64,000 nucleotides of DNA from Typha latifolia (lineage: Eukaryota > Streptophyta > Magnoliopsida > Poales > Typhaceae): positions 8,990,001-9,054,000 of the forward strand of contig CM034103.1 of NCBI GenBank assembly GCA_019914945.1, given 5' to 3'. Under the pieces are notes generated by a model that saw only the letters and a list, made by a program, of their open reading frames with translations, was not told the origin of the DNA and made no database searches. How positions within the stretch are numbered: the first letter of the stretch is position 1; every line of letters starts with the position of its first letter. A program made the position numbers and the translations under genes. This document shows positions 45,320 through 56,689 of this stretch, piece by piece.

Positions 45320-46280
45320 CCATTTAAACTTGATTCTGTTACACTCTTATACCTAATAATTATCATACTCACTTCAGATTATTACACCTAAATCCACTAC
45401 TTCATGGATTTAAGTTGTTACAAACTAGATCTGGATTGATACAGATGTAAGAAAATTATGAAAATATAAGTAGTGGTAGCCTTATGAGTTAGAGTTCTAA
45501 TGGCTCTAGTTCACCTAAATCGGAGGTCGGAATTAAAAGATTTAAGTAAAAGAGTAGAGCAAAGTCAGAATGGGGCAAAACGATAAATATTTGACGTTGT
45601 AGCAGTCGTCGAAGAGTGACGGATAGCCCAGGGTGATGGTAGATGATCATAAGGTAAAATGAAAGGTGGTGGGTAGGGTTTGGAAGCTTTGGAGGTTCTA
45701 CATCTATGATCTACTCGTAGAAAGGTAAAAACGATCTAATGACTATGATAAAAGGGTAAATGTAATAATAAAAAAATAATTAAACTCAATTAATTTTCAA
45801 CCTTTAGATGCTCGCCTGAATAAATAAAGAAGCTCCATCCGTCTATATATAGAGGTTGGGTATAATAAATCTTACTCAGACCCTAAAGGCTTATATAATA
45901 AATAGGCTCAATCTATCGAGTCCAACATCCCAATGATTCAATCTGATTACACCTGGATCATATCAATCCACCACGCTTTCGATATCTCATCCTCAAGGTG
46001 ACTAGTATGCGAGCTAGGCCTTCTGGCTAGGGGTGAAAACGGATCGGATACGGATCTGATAGTGTAACAACCCAATTCAAAAAAAAAAAAAATGGTAGCA
46101 TGGCACGACGTGGCCGACCATAATGTAGCCAGCCTCGTGCCATGCAGTGGCTGGAGGGGAGCGTGCCACGCCCCCCTCGCGTCGCCGCAGCCGGTTGGCC
46201 GCGGCGGGCCCCGGCCGGTTGGCGCGCGGGCCCCGGCCGCCGCGCGTAGCCACCGCCAAGACCCCCCACACCGCCTTCTC

Positions 46281-46510
46281 TCTCTCTTTAGATATTTTTT
46301 TTTCTCTCTCTCTCTCTCTCGATCCTCTCTCTCTATCTCTCTATCTCTCTATCTCTCTCTCTCTCTCTCTCGCTGAGGCCGGTCGCCGCCGTCGCCACTG
46401 TCACCACCTCAACGAGCGCCGGCGAGCTCTTTCTCCCTCTCTCTCTCTCTTCTTCTCTCTCCCTCTCACTATCCCTCTCTCTCTCTTTCTCTCTTTCTCT
46501 TTTTCTTACT
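46281..46510. repeat. CT-rich simple repeats in the Del LTR
   Basis: Runs of CTCT and ATCTCTCT flank a short GC-rich stretch (46375-46425). They produce Ser/Leu/Arg-rich open frames on both strands that are artefacts. The counterparts in the minus-oriented copies are the GA tracts at 3888-4380 and 9100-9250. Confidence 0.85.
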
Positions 46511-46710
46511 TTGGGCGCGGGCTCGTCGGAGCCGAGCCGCCGCGCGAGGGCGGCGGTGGGCAAGCCACCACCGCCGGTGCCCTCCCCGCCGACCCGGTTC
46601 CGCAGTTCCCTCCCCTCCTCTCTTTCTTCTCTTCTTCTCTTCTCTTTTCTTCTTCTTCTTCCTTTCTTCTTCTTCCTCAGCTGCTTCTCCTCCTCGTATT
46701 TTCTACAATA

Positions 46711-46731
46711 GTGCTGGGCTCGGCCCAGCAC
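46711..46731. other. Perfect stem-loop in the Del solo LTR
   Basis: GTGCTGGGC-TCG-GCCCAGCAC: a 9-bp perfect stem with a 3-base loop, the single-copy version of the stem-loops at 3815 and 8802. Confidence 0.75.
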
Positions 46732-49700
46732 TATAGCAGAGATCCTTTATCCTTTTAATTTTATTATTTATTTATTTATGTACTTCTATCTTAATTAATA
46801 CAAATAGATTTAGACATTATTTATTTTAATAATAATACACATTCATCATTATGATTATTATTAATTAAAGTTTATTGATGATTAATTAAGTTATAAACTA
46901 TTACACATAAATATAGGTAATACTTATATTTATTTATTTGTTTATTTATTTATTTATTTACTTATATGTATATTAGATTAATAGATAGATTTGTAAATTA
47001 AAATTATTAGATTTATATTCTAATATTCTTATGATATACATTTTAAGTAATTCTATTAATTTATTATACATTATTATTTTGTAACAAATAAGATAATGAC
47101 TACATAGTCCCAAATTAATCAAGATATAATTTAATTATAATTAGGTTTTTATCTATATTTATATTTTATTTATAATAAAAATCTAGCCAATTATAAAAAA
47201 TTCTAAAATCTAATAAATCATCATATTTTACTCGAATGGATTATAATGGGATAAACAACTAACTTTATGTTACTTAAACATTTTCAGATCCCAAACCCCT
47301 TATTTGAGACCCCATGGACCTTGCTAGCGAGAAGTATCACACGGTTGATGGGCGAATGTAAGGGATACGTGGTCTGTATCTTCGGATTAGGGTAAGTAGT
47401 CTTATCCCCTAAACGCTTTTCTCAAATTAGGATATATTATATCTTATGTACACGCATGTTTTGACCTCCAGCATGATTATATAATTTTATCTAGAGATGA
47501 TTACAATCGAGCATATTTTATCATGCATTTGAGTATGCTGATTTGGGATATGAGTACATTGGTGATGTATATAGAGATGATTAGAGATGATTCTACTGTT
47601 ATGATTGTTTACCGAGTTGATATGTAGCATGAGAATGCATGTAATAGATTAGCATGAGTATGCATGTGTTGACGATATAGTTGGAGATTACATTGCATCA
47701 TTTTTTCTTGATTCCTATTCCACCTAAATTCCTATTATGCATTGACTTGTTATCATACTGGATATATGCATTTGATCTGACATTTAGCAGGAAAGCATGA
47801 AATGTGATTGATAGGATAGCTGATAGAAAGCATGAGGATACCCGAGTAGGCGCCAGGGTTAGGGGTGCCTAGAGTGATGATTATGGTCGCTGATATGCGA
47901 TATCTCGTGGCCCATGTCCAAGGTCAGTTGAGTTTGTGCGCACAGACAATCGGACACATGCCGTTCGCCAGGGCATATGTGGCGAGTTATCCTCACGAGG
48001 TTTCTATCAACTATGTGGGGTGCCCGGTCTGGATGGAGGTTGATACCCTTAGCGGATGGCAAGGTATGGTTATATTTGAGATACTCCTTGCCGATGGCAG
48101 AGTATGCTCGGAGCCTTCGGGCATGATGTTGAGACTGGGTACCGAGTGTTGACTGTGCACAGTGGTCTAGTATGATGATATTATATCGAGATAGCGGTGA
48201 TGATTATGATGTTGAGAAATGCATATGATTTCATTATCATTTGATTACCTGATTATCGAGTAGTCAATATTCATCATATATGATTGTATTTGATATCATA
48301 ACGTGGTCATGATCGGCATGCATCATGTGTCATATTTGAGAGAGAGTTATGATGATAGTATGATACGAAGATTTGTTTACTCATGGTCGAGGATTATATA
48401 CTTGTATCAGTTATGACATGTTATCTACTTTTCATTTATATATTATTGAGGATACATTCATATTTATTCATGACATGATACTCTTTCTGATTCATATTAT
48501 CCAGTACATGATTTACTCTCTGTTTGGCATCACTGATTCGGGGTAAGGTTTATTCATTGAGCCTTTTGCTCATGACTCTCTTTATTTCTTTTCTAACCCC
48601 TCAGATTTGTGGTACGTGATAGCAACCTGAGATATCTTGAGAAAATATTTTAGAGTAATGATGAGGTGAGCTATTGATGCGAGATGGTATAAAAGATAGT
48701 TTAACCAGACATTGAGTTGTATCGTTGTTTGTTATATTTGTACCTTATTGTATCAGATGATGATTTGTATAATATATGTCAGATTTTATAGCACTCGTGT
48801 ATCAATTGTTTAGTTGTATCTTGATAGTTTTTGTGGCCTGTGTGGACCCTACCAGATTATGTAGTGATTTAGTGTATATTATTATGGACTTGGATATTCA
48901 TATGCTAATAAGTTTATTTGGTCGATAGTATGATGTATTTGGTGATGGATTATGTGATCATGGATAGGTTCACAGGTTTTATTTGATTATGTCATGATTA
49001 TATGTGCATAGGAGAGTATCTATGCGTGACGGGCCCCGCCCGACCTGTAGCGTGCGCCGCGCGTGCTGTGTGGGCGCGTGGCCGTGCACGTGCCGTGCCG
49101 AGCGGGGGCATTATACATAGTGCTCAACCCATATCTGGATCCATATTTTTAGTTCGGATACGGATTCAGATACGGATATTGGACGGATAGCAAAATTTAA
49201 AACTATATCCTAACTAAACAGATACGGATAATTTTCGGATAGAGGATCGGATATTAAACAGATATTGATTGAATTTAAAAGAAATATAATATTTTATTTA
49301 TATATAATTAACATAAAAATATTAAGAGTTTTACAGCAAATAAATTTTTTGTATGTCAAATATGTAAATTAGATAAATTTATCTCTATAAATAATATATA
49401 TATAATGTATTATTAGTAATAATATTAATATTTACTATTTAAACAAGCAAACTAAAAATTGTAAATCATTCAAAATAATATGCGGGTAAATGGATATCCG
49501 ATATCCGTATGAGAATCCAAATCCGAAAAATATATCTGACCCGTATTTAAATCCGTATCCGAATTTTTTTCAAAAACTCTATCCGTATCCGAATCGGATA
49601 GAAATTTTCTATCCGAATTCAATCTGAATCAGGTCGGATAGCGGGTCAGATTGGAGTTAATCCGACCCATTTTCACCCCTACTTCTGGCTCATGTCGTTC

Positions 49701-50586
49701 TGATGGGCCCATAGGTCTTCATGTAAGTTTTGCTTAGTCAGCTGACATAGATCCATCGAGTCATTCCACTAGTCATTCAAAGGCCTAGGGTCATGCGCAT
49801 GTCTCAAATTAGTTCATGAGAGGTGGTTGAACTGGATTGCAAAAATTCAGCATGTTTCGAGATACGTGCACTTTATCTCTTCCACTCAATAGCCAAAAAT
49901 CTAACCCTAGGTTTGAAAATATTTTTCGACCTAGGGAACCGTTGTGGACTACATGGGCGTCAGTAGTGGCTGAGCAAGGTTGTTGACCGGTGGCAGTCAA
50001 TGTCTAGTGGGTCCATGCAACGATAGAGGAAGCCCATTATCGAGCTCAAGCTCGGGTTAAAGCAGTGATATGGGTTTGCTCGGCCCTTGGCGGCTACAAT
50101 TGGTGGCCATAGTCCCACTGACATGGAGCCCCAACGGTGGAGACACTCGATGTGGCTTAGCTCAAGAAAACTCCTCGCGACCGTGGTCGTCGGGTTCAGC
50201 CATGTAGCGATGTCCAGCTGCTACGGGGCCATCATTGGATGGCAGTTTGCCTGAGGAGGCTGATTGTGGCCATCGATGGTTGCTGGAATGCCGAACCCAC
50301 AATTATGAGACATGATTTTGCTACAGCTAAGAGGATCATTGACGACACTCTTTCGACCTTCTGCTGCGAATGCCAATGACCTAGCTCGAGTGTGGGGATC
50401 TCGTGGAAGGGATCGATCATGGTGACGGGGGCCGGGGGCCGGGAGCGCCTAGATAGCCAATGGTGGAAAGCTAGGGTTTTGGGCCCTAGCTTCCACCACG
50501 GGTGGAGATTATGACCTCAGCTGGCCGCTCCGACGTTGCTGTAAAGGCGGTTTGGGTTCATGGTGGTGGGAGGGTCTCCACTGCGG

Positions 50587-51442
50587 TGTTGCAGTTCTCG
50601 ATTTAGATATAGATTGGACACGATCAAATTGCTTCAAACTATCTTTGTTTTAGGAAAATAAGATGACTTCTAGCAGGTGCGTTCGAACGCAAGTGGAGGG
50701 CGTACGAATGCCTGATTTGCATTCGCATATATAGAGCATAGATTTTGATCGTTTAAACACGATTAAGATGTATTCGAACTTAGCGTTTGAATGCCTAATT
50801 CGCCTTCACATATCTAGAGCCCTATTTTTAGCCGTTCGAGCGCAAACGATGGGCGTTTGAATACACTCAAATAAGTTGTTTTATATGAGGATTTATTTAG
50901 GATTTTTGGATTATTGGCTAGCCTCCAAATATGTGGAAAAGCAACCAGCTTTGAATTGTTAATTATTGGAACTTGTTTTGCATCTAGGCTTGAGCCAAGT
51001 TCTCTCTCCTCCTTTATACCCGTCAGTATCCAACCCGAGCGCTCTTGTACATCCAAGGTTAATCCTCCGTTGGTTCCCCCTCCTTGCTCCAGCAACCAAC
51101 CATACTCGGAAGCTCCCTTCTCTCACCTCATCTTGTTAAAGACCCTAATCCATCTACCATAGCCATCATCATCTCCCATAACCCTAACCACATAATCCTC
51201 GTCTATCCCGCCACCTCCTGACTTTAGTCATCATTTCCTTCATAACTTTTAATCCACTAGACTGATTGATGAGATTCTGGTTGCGTTAGATTTCCATTTT
51301 CCAATGGAACAACATATCCAAATCTCATATTGTTCTAACGATTAGATTGATCCCAATTACCTTCGCGAATTTTATATTGAGTTCTATCTAAATTAACAAA
51401 TCAAATAATAGACGATCATCTTCCTCGAGGGCAACCGTAACA
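50587..51442 (+). mobile_element. Family C-like solo LTR
   Basis: The insertion relative to B copy 1 starts TGTTGCAGTTC and ends CCGTAACA. It repeats the family C layout: palindrome and variants at 50679-50860, a TTATTGGCTAGCCTCC phrase (compare TTATTGGTTAGCCTAT at 29790), CAACCA, then a C/T-rich leader. The TATA position reads CCAAATATG, so the core promoter seems lost. The 5-base flanks (TGCGG, ACTAG) do not match, so target duplication is not shown. Confidence 0.65.
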
Positions 51443-51515
51443 ACTAGAGGAGACTTTTAGCCGCAGTTTGAGACTCTCTTCCACCTCTCTTATGGGTGAA
51501 ATGCTCTAGTCACAA

Positions 51516-51803
51516 CTAGCGGATTTTCATCGTGGCCAGCGGTGCTAGTGGCGCGAGGTAGCCATGCTGGGCTAGGAGAATGGCTGTCAAGGCTTGGATC
51601 GAGTCATTGAGGGAGATTTGCATCCCCTTCAAATCAATCAAAAATTCTTTGAATAATGCCTTTGCCCACATCGATGGCTCATTGTCAGTGGGGGCCGGTG
51701 GTGGTGATGGCGTCGAAGAAAACCCAGTCGGTCTAGAGATGTGTTCTTGGTCTTCTATGGCAGCGATCTCCCTTAGATTTGTCTTGGATTGCATGTTCAC
51801 CAA
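51516..51803 (-). CDS. Family B internal short ORF, unknown function
   Basis: A 95-residue open frame begins MVNMQSKTNLREIAAIEDQE and includes PSPPPAPTDNEPSMWAKALFKEFL and SLNDSIQALTAILL. It lies directly inside the primer-binding site of B copy 2, where a gag would start. The same frame can be followed in copy 1 (44230-43950: SREITAMEDQ, LNDSI) but with a stop, so it was probably coding in the parent element. No zinc knuckle or known gag domain is visible. A gag N-terminus is a guess; no homology is recognised. Confidence 0.35.
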   Translation of the reverse strand: MVNMQSKTNLREIAAIEDQEHISRPTGFSSTPSPPPAPTDNEPSMWAKALFKEFLIDLKGMQISLNDSIQALTAILLAQHGYLAPLAPLATMKIR

Positions 51804-53147
51804 CGGCCAAGAAATGGTGGCTCTAATACCAAAGTTCTGAACTTAATTTGGACTAATCCAAATGTAAGAAAATTATGAAACTATTGGTGGTAGCCTAGTG
51901 AGCTAGGGTTCTAATGGCTCTAGTTTTACCTAAATCGAAGGTTAGAAAAAAAAAATAAATAAAAGAGTGAAGTAAGTCAAAACGGGGCAGAACGATAAAT
52001 ATCCAAAGTTGTGGAGATGGCCAAGGGTGGTGGTGGATAGCCGTAAGTTAGGGTGGCTGCTGGAGAAAGGCGATGGCTAGGGTTTGAAAGTTCTGGAGAT
52101 TCTACGACTATGATCTACTCTTAGAAAGGTAAAGACGATCTAACGGTTACAATAAAATGATAAATACAATAATAAGAAAATAACTAAATGCAATCAATTC
52201 TCAATGCTTGGATGTTTGCTTGAATAAACAAATAAGTCTAGCCCCTCTATATATAGAGGTCGAGTATAATAAATCATATTCGGACTAGCCCTAAAGGCTT
52301 GCTTATACAACTCGAACTAGTACTTACCTTATATGCTTACATGACTTAATTAGACTTGTCTTAGAAGTTAACACATAATTGAATTTATCTTTTGAGATAA
52401 TTATACTTATCTTAAGGACTTACATAAATATAAATCAATTAAAAAATAAATATACTCAATCAAGCGTGCCCAATGTACTCATTGTTTGATCTAATTAGAT
52501 CTGGCCTAATTTGAATATTGGGAAAAACAATCAAGATTAAAATTAAACTTTATCAAGATTTGGATAACTTGCAAAGTTCAACTAAATACACGTGGGACCA
52601 CTTGGGTGGGAGTGCAATAGTCAACGCTCTCAATTGGTACATGACTTACATTTCCCCTCTTGACGAAGAATCTTTGGATGCGGCATTAATTGGCGGCCGA
52701 CATGTCTAACAGAGAGTCAACGCTGCTCAATCCACTAGTAGTGGAAACCCTTTTTTTACCACCTTGTTTCTTTTTCTAAAGATTAGGAAACTTTGATCCA
52801 TATATATATAGAGAGAGAGAGAGTAGATCAAAATGGAAACAAATAAATATCATATGTCATTATATAGAGGGAGATATTGGAGTTGGAAGACTGCAGTTAA
52901 AGAATAAAGTAAGACTATATCTGTCAAATCTCCTTAAAAATATGATCTTTGAGCCTGGAAAGATATGGAAATTACTGGCTAAAATATAAAGTAAAAACCT
53001 GTGGACTTTTGAAAGTTTATTTGGGAATCCAAGTTCCAAAATGGGTTTCATCTGGTAGGCAGGGAGGGGGGAGTTAATTTGGGAAGTTATAGCAAATATT
53101 TTCAATTCTAATTACTCTTCCCTATTTGATTAGTATATACAAATTAA

Positions 53148-53371
53148 GGGTTAATTATACTTAAATCTCCTAAATAATAACCATTTTTCACATACATTTA
53201 TTTTTTATTTTATTTTTTGCTATATAAACCCCTGATCTAAAAAAATGTTTAGTTTAGAGATTTCATATAATTTTTTTTCTTAATTCAAGAATTATATTTG
53301 AATAATAAAAGAGTTTTAGAGGATATTCGTAAAAAACGGTAATAGTCTAAGAAGCCGAGTATAATTAACCC
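53148..53371. mobile_element. 224-bp MITE
   Basis: GGGTTAATTATACT at 53148 is matched inversely by AGTATAATTAACCC ending at 53371. The interior (CCCCTGATCTAAAAAAATG, TAGTTTAGAGATTTCATAT) resembles the MITE split by GyA at 31806-38199. It has no ORF. Confidence 0.75.
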
Positions 53372-53424
53372 ACAACTTAATTGATAAGTTACGAGGAAGA
53401 AGGGGCGACGCCTGGAAGCGACAG

Positions 53425-53762
53425 GGTCATGTGGGAAACGAGTTCCCTCTGGATGGTGAATTAATTGCAATGGCCTATTTCCTCCTGGGAGTGCGCTTGA
53501 AACGCGATTCCTAAGGCATAAGCTTGAATTGGCACAGCTGAAAATGATGCATGTGGTTGAGAAAAGTAAGCACAAGGGAAACGGTAGTCAGGTGTTATGT
53601 GGGAAACAACTTTCATCTGGGTGAGAACTACGGCCTACTCGCCTACTCCCTCCTGTGAGTGGGCGTGAAACGCGTTTCCTGAGGCAGGAGCCTGAATGGC
53701 ACAGCTAAAAATGATGCATATGATTCAGGAGAAGTAAACTCAAGGGAAACGCAAGTCAACAG
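53425..53762. repeat. 168-bp tandem duplication downstream of the ZAT gene
   Basis: ATGTGGGAAAC at 53429 and 53597 opens two diverged copies sharing TCCTCCTG, GAGTG(C/G)GC, TGAAACGCG, AAAATGATGCAT and AAGGGAAACG. The region is more GC-rich than its surroundings. No ORF spans it convincingly and no element is recognised. Confidence 0.7.
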
Positions 53763-54222
53763 GAAACAAAGCATTGCAAAGTAGAGAGAGAGAGAGAGAG
53801 CACCAAGTGACCACCAAAAGCTCTTAATATAATAACACGTAGAGATACGAAGCAACAACTGGAGACGACCAAAATTAAAAGGATTGGATCCAAGAAGAAA
53901 GAAAGAAACAAAGCAACAGCTTGCAATAAAACAGCTGGAACCAACCACTTCCCAACTCTAGTTTGTTGCATTCCATCAGCATCACTACATTTAATCTAAC
54001 AACTAATTCGAAACACTAAAAAGAGAAGAAAAAGATCCATTTTTTTTTCCTTCTTTTAATCACATTAGATTCATATAATCCATGGCGACACTACTCCACT
54101 GTGCAATTCATATAGTAAAAACCCAACTCTGGATCGAATAAGATTATGCCTTCATATAGCCGTCTCAAAAGACATGATCTTTAAACGACTTTCGATCGAT
54201 GTCAGAATGCGACCTTTGTTCC

Positions 54223-54786
54223 TCACTTCGACGCGTCAGAGACGACGGAGAGCTCGATCTCCATCTCCTCCTCCAATGGAGAAGGGGGGAGGTTGAGGTC
54301 GAGGAACCCATCGCCGCACCTCTCGGTATTTTTACTCGGTCGGCGTAGAAGAGTCGCGCTCGAAGGAGTCGAAAGGTGGGATCTTTTATGGCCGCCGAGA
54401 GCTTGGCCGGAGCCGAATACCTTGGAGCAAAAGGGACACACGAAGGCGTTATCGGCATTGAGTTTAGAGGAGTCAACGACGGGTTTCTTGGACCGCCGAG
54501 CTCTCCTCCGCCGGGGTCGGAACTCCTCGTCCTCGTTCTCGTCGTCGTCTTCGGAGATGGTCTCGTTCCAGCAGTCGGATCTGGACCAGGAGTCGCGGGA
54601 GAGCATGACGAGGCACCGGGCGACGCTCTCCTCTGGGGAGGAGTCGGAGATGGAGCTGAGGGAGGAGGCGGACGAGGGGGAGGAGGAAGGAGAGGACGCG
54701 TGGCAGTGGGAGCGCATGTGGCCGCCGAGGGCCCGGCCGTTGGAGAAGCGGCGGAAGCAGAGCTTGCATCGGTGCTTGGTCTCCAT
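54223..54786 (-). CDS. ZAT-type C2H2 zinc-finger transcriptional repressor
   Basis: An intronless 187-residue ORF encodes a plant Q-type C2H2 protein of the ZAT4/ZAT9 kind with two fingers. Finger 1 (residues 7-27, C7 C10 H23 H27) has RALGGH where QALGGH is usual, preceded directly by the N-terminus METKHR. Finger 2 (117-137) has the exact FGSGQALGGHKRSH. Between them are a Ser-rich part (31-50), a conserved VARCLVMLSRDSW helix (55-67), an acidic run (79-88) and a basic RPRRRRARRSKK nuclear-targeting stretch (90-101). The C-terminus carries an EAR repression motif LDLNLP (162-167). Family members bind DNA and repress stress- or development-related genes in the nucleus through TOPLESS-type co-repressors; the exact target is unknown. 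The start is at the conserved METKH.C position, with a CT-rich leader upstream. It is GC-rich unlike its AT-rich surroundings. This is the only gene here that looks intact. Confidence 0.93.
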   Translation of the reverse strand: METKHRCKLCFRRFSNGRALGGHMRSHCHASSPSSSPSSASSLSSISDSSPEESVARCLVMLSRDSWSRSDCWNETISEDDDENEDEEFRPRRRRARRSKKPVVDSSKLNADNAFVCPFCSKVFGSGQALGGHKRSHLSTPSSATLLRRPSKNTERCGDGFLDLNLPPSPLEEEMEIELSVVSDASK

Positions 54787-55020
54787 CGTTAAGAGTTATT
54801 CTCCCATGCTTTTGATTTGATTTCTCTACTATCTCTTGTATTCTAGAGAGAGAGAGAGAGAGAGCGCTAAAATTAAGGAGTAGGTGAGAAGAGCATAGAG
54901 GGAGAGAGAGAGAGAGAGAGAGAAGAGGACAAATGGAGACTAAAGAAGGTGGCTAAAAGGTGAAGTAATTGAGTAGTGTATACAAGGAGAGATTCGCATT
55001 TTTGATATATATATGAAAGT
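54787..55020 (-). promoter_or_regulatory. Leader and core promoter of the ZAT gene
   Basis: On the minus strand, a TATA-like CATATATATATC (55015-55004) is followed by about 80 bases and then two (CT)n tracts (54922-54901 and 54864-54846) before the ATG at 54786. CT-rich leaders are common in plant genes. The transcription start is probably near 54970, which would give a leader of about 190 bases. Confidence 0.55.
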
Positions 55021-56689
55021 AAAGTATTTACGCAGTAAATTGAAATTAAGTTTGCAAATATATATAGTGGATTTGAAAATTTTAGGGGGATTGTGTAGTA
55101 AACATTTCAGATTTGATCAGCACTGCATTAGGATGTAATGTTTGCAAATCTTTTATAGTGTCCTTGTAAATGCTACTTATGACAGATTAATTTGTAACCG
55201 ATTATTTTATTTATATAATAACTATCATCTCCTCATACAGTCTCATATATTACAATTTTGTCCCTATCATATTTATTACCTTTTTGTATACTATATTCTT
55301 ACTCTTGGCACATATACTTAGAAAGACACAACAAAAGAACAGTAGCATTCCTTTTTTTATTTTTACTTACCTATAAATATATACAAGTCAACTAATATAG
55401 TTATGCCCGTCTCTAATTTTCTTTCTTATTTAGATTTTTGCATGATTAGTACTAACTTAATATAATATTTTGATCTTAACATTTTTTTTTATTCAATTAT
55501 CCCGGATATAATTAAGGAGGCCATTCCCAAAGCCAGGTGTGGTATATTAATTCTAACAATAATTGATGGTCATTTAGGCAAAGTAAGGAAACAAATAAAT
55601 AGAAAGACCCCACAATTAAAGTGAGCTACCTGATCAATAGTGTGGTGATAACAAATGGCTCAAAAACTTTCAATTGTCTGAATGAGTAATGTTTAGGCTT
55701 GCAGACACTTTACCTAACACTAACTAGAAAAAAAAATTAAAGATTTATTTCTAAGCTAAAGATCTTAAGGTAATTAGTCTCGCTAAGAGATAGAAAAAGC
55801 TTAGCGTTTTGTATGGTGATGTGTTGCTTGTGATTGCCCACAAGGTATCTAAGCACATGGTGCAAGAGGAGTTCCATGGGAGTCTTTTGGTTGGGATATT
55901 AATAACAATGAAGAGAGCACACAGAATCAAGAAAGAGGTAACAAATTTATATGATATGTTTTAGGCTCTGACATTTGCTAAGAGTATTATAAAAATATTC
56001 TAAGTCTCATTAGGCTAGGGGTTAGCAGAGATTGTTATAAGTGAACTCGTTTCTAGTTAGGTTTAGTGTGCAAGCTCGGTTTAAAGAGAAATTATAATTT
56101 ATTTAAGCATTTAAGCATTCATGATGGAATATATTAGTGCTAATAAAAATACTGTTACTTTTAAATAAATTTAAAAAAAATCTAATTTAAATTCCTAAGT
56201 TACAAATAAAATATGGTAATTTAAATTGAGTAAAACTACCTAGAAGTAACTTGTAGTTTATCTTTCTTCTATTAGCTTTTACGTTAACTAATTGTTTTAT
56301 ATAATTTGGTAGTGAGGGTAGTGAGTGAATTATGAATTCTTCCAGTCATTGTTATTATTTTTTTATTCACTATTAAAACGAACATTGCGTACTAGGAATT
56401 GGGATTGAGACCGCGGAACACGTGAGATTTTTAATAATACCTAATTAAATTCCTCATTAGACATTAAACATGTTGACTTTCTTCCGATTAGAAGATTTAA
56501 TGACGATATAATAGTACCACATATTTATCACATTAAAGACAATTGCCACAAGGTATTGGCAATTATATATATCCATCTCTTAAATATATTAATCATATAT
56601 AGGAATACCAAATTAAAACTAGATACTCTATTAGACTTATAACTTAGAGAAAAAGAAAGTGAATTATTTTGAATCCTAAGTTTTTTTTA
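55021..56689. other. AT-rich region upstream of the ZAT gene
   Basis: No gene or repeat end is recognised. It is the distal promoter side of the ZAT gene (which reads leftwards) and may contain its regulatory sites; none can be singled out by eye. Confidence 0.4.

Larger units (their letters stand above)
46063..49115 (+). mobile_element. 3.05-kb Del/Tekay-type solo LTR
   Basis: It begins TGTAACAACCC and ends GGGGGCATTATA(CA). Flanks are GATAG and CATAG, four of five bases alike, a likely target duplication. There is no primer site, gag or pol, so it is a solo LTR left by LTR-LTR recombination. Order inside: CATGGCACGA inverted repeat (46098-46145), GC-rich and CT-rich part to 46700, stem-loop 46711-46731, AT-rich part to 47280, then the unique part shared with 1571-3340 and 4472-4993. 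Confidence 0.8.
46028..49681. mobile_element. Non-autonomous hAT element carrying a Del solo LTR
   Basis: The termini are TAGGGGTGAAAACGGATC at 46028 and its partner CCATTTTCACCCCTA ending at 49681. CTTCTGGC is duplicated at 46020-46027 and 49682-49689, and the unoccupied site is seen in B copy 1 at 42930-42937 (CTTCTCGC). Without the LTR the element is about 600 bases and rich in CGGATACGGAT / ATCCGTATCCG subterminal units. No transposase is encoded. Confidence 0.9.
45416..52504 (-). mobile_element. Family B LTR element, copy 2, with nested insertions
   Basis: The left LTR is 45416-45965 (TAAGT precedes it), and the right LTR about 51834-52504 with reverse primer site GGCTCTAATACCAAA at 51819-51833. 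The internal region aligns with copy 1 after removal of the hAT element 46028-49681 and the C-like LTR 50587-51442 (for example GCGAGCTAG...CTTCTGGC then TCATGTCG against 42920-42945). The left LTR has lost about 170 bases relative to copy 1. Confidence 0.78.
41853..52616. repeat. Tandem duplication of family B element with flanks
   Basis: Unit 1 (41853-about 45128) and unit 2 (about 45129-52616) both contain, in order, the same AT-rich left flank (TAGATATAAATATTAGAATT, then an AT microsatellite and GTTACACTCTTAT), B LTR, B internal region, B LTR, and the same right flank (TAATTTGAATATTGGGAAA to ACACGTGGGACCACTTG). Since genomic flanks are repeated too, this is a segmental duplication, not two insertions. 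Unit 2 is longer only because of two later insertions (46028-49681 and 50587-51442). Confidence 0.85.

Noticed and set aside
54293..54820. Plus-strand ORFs of 138-175 residues over the ZAT gene
   Set aside because: They are antisense shadows of the GC-rich minus-strand ZAT coding sequence.
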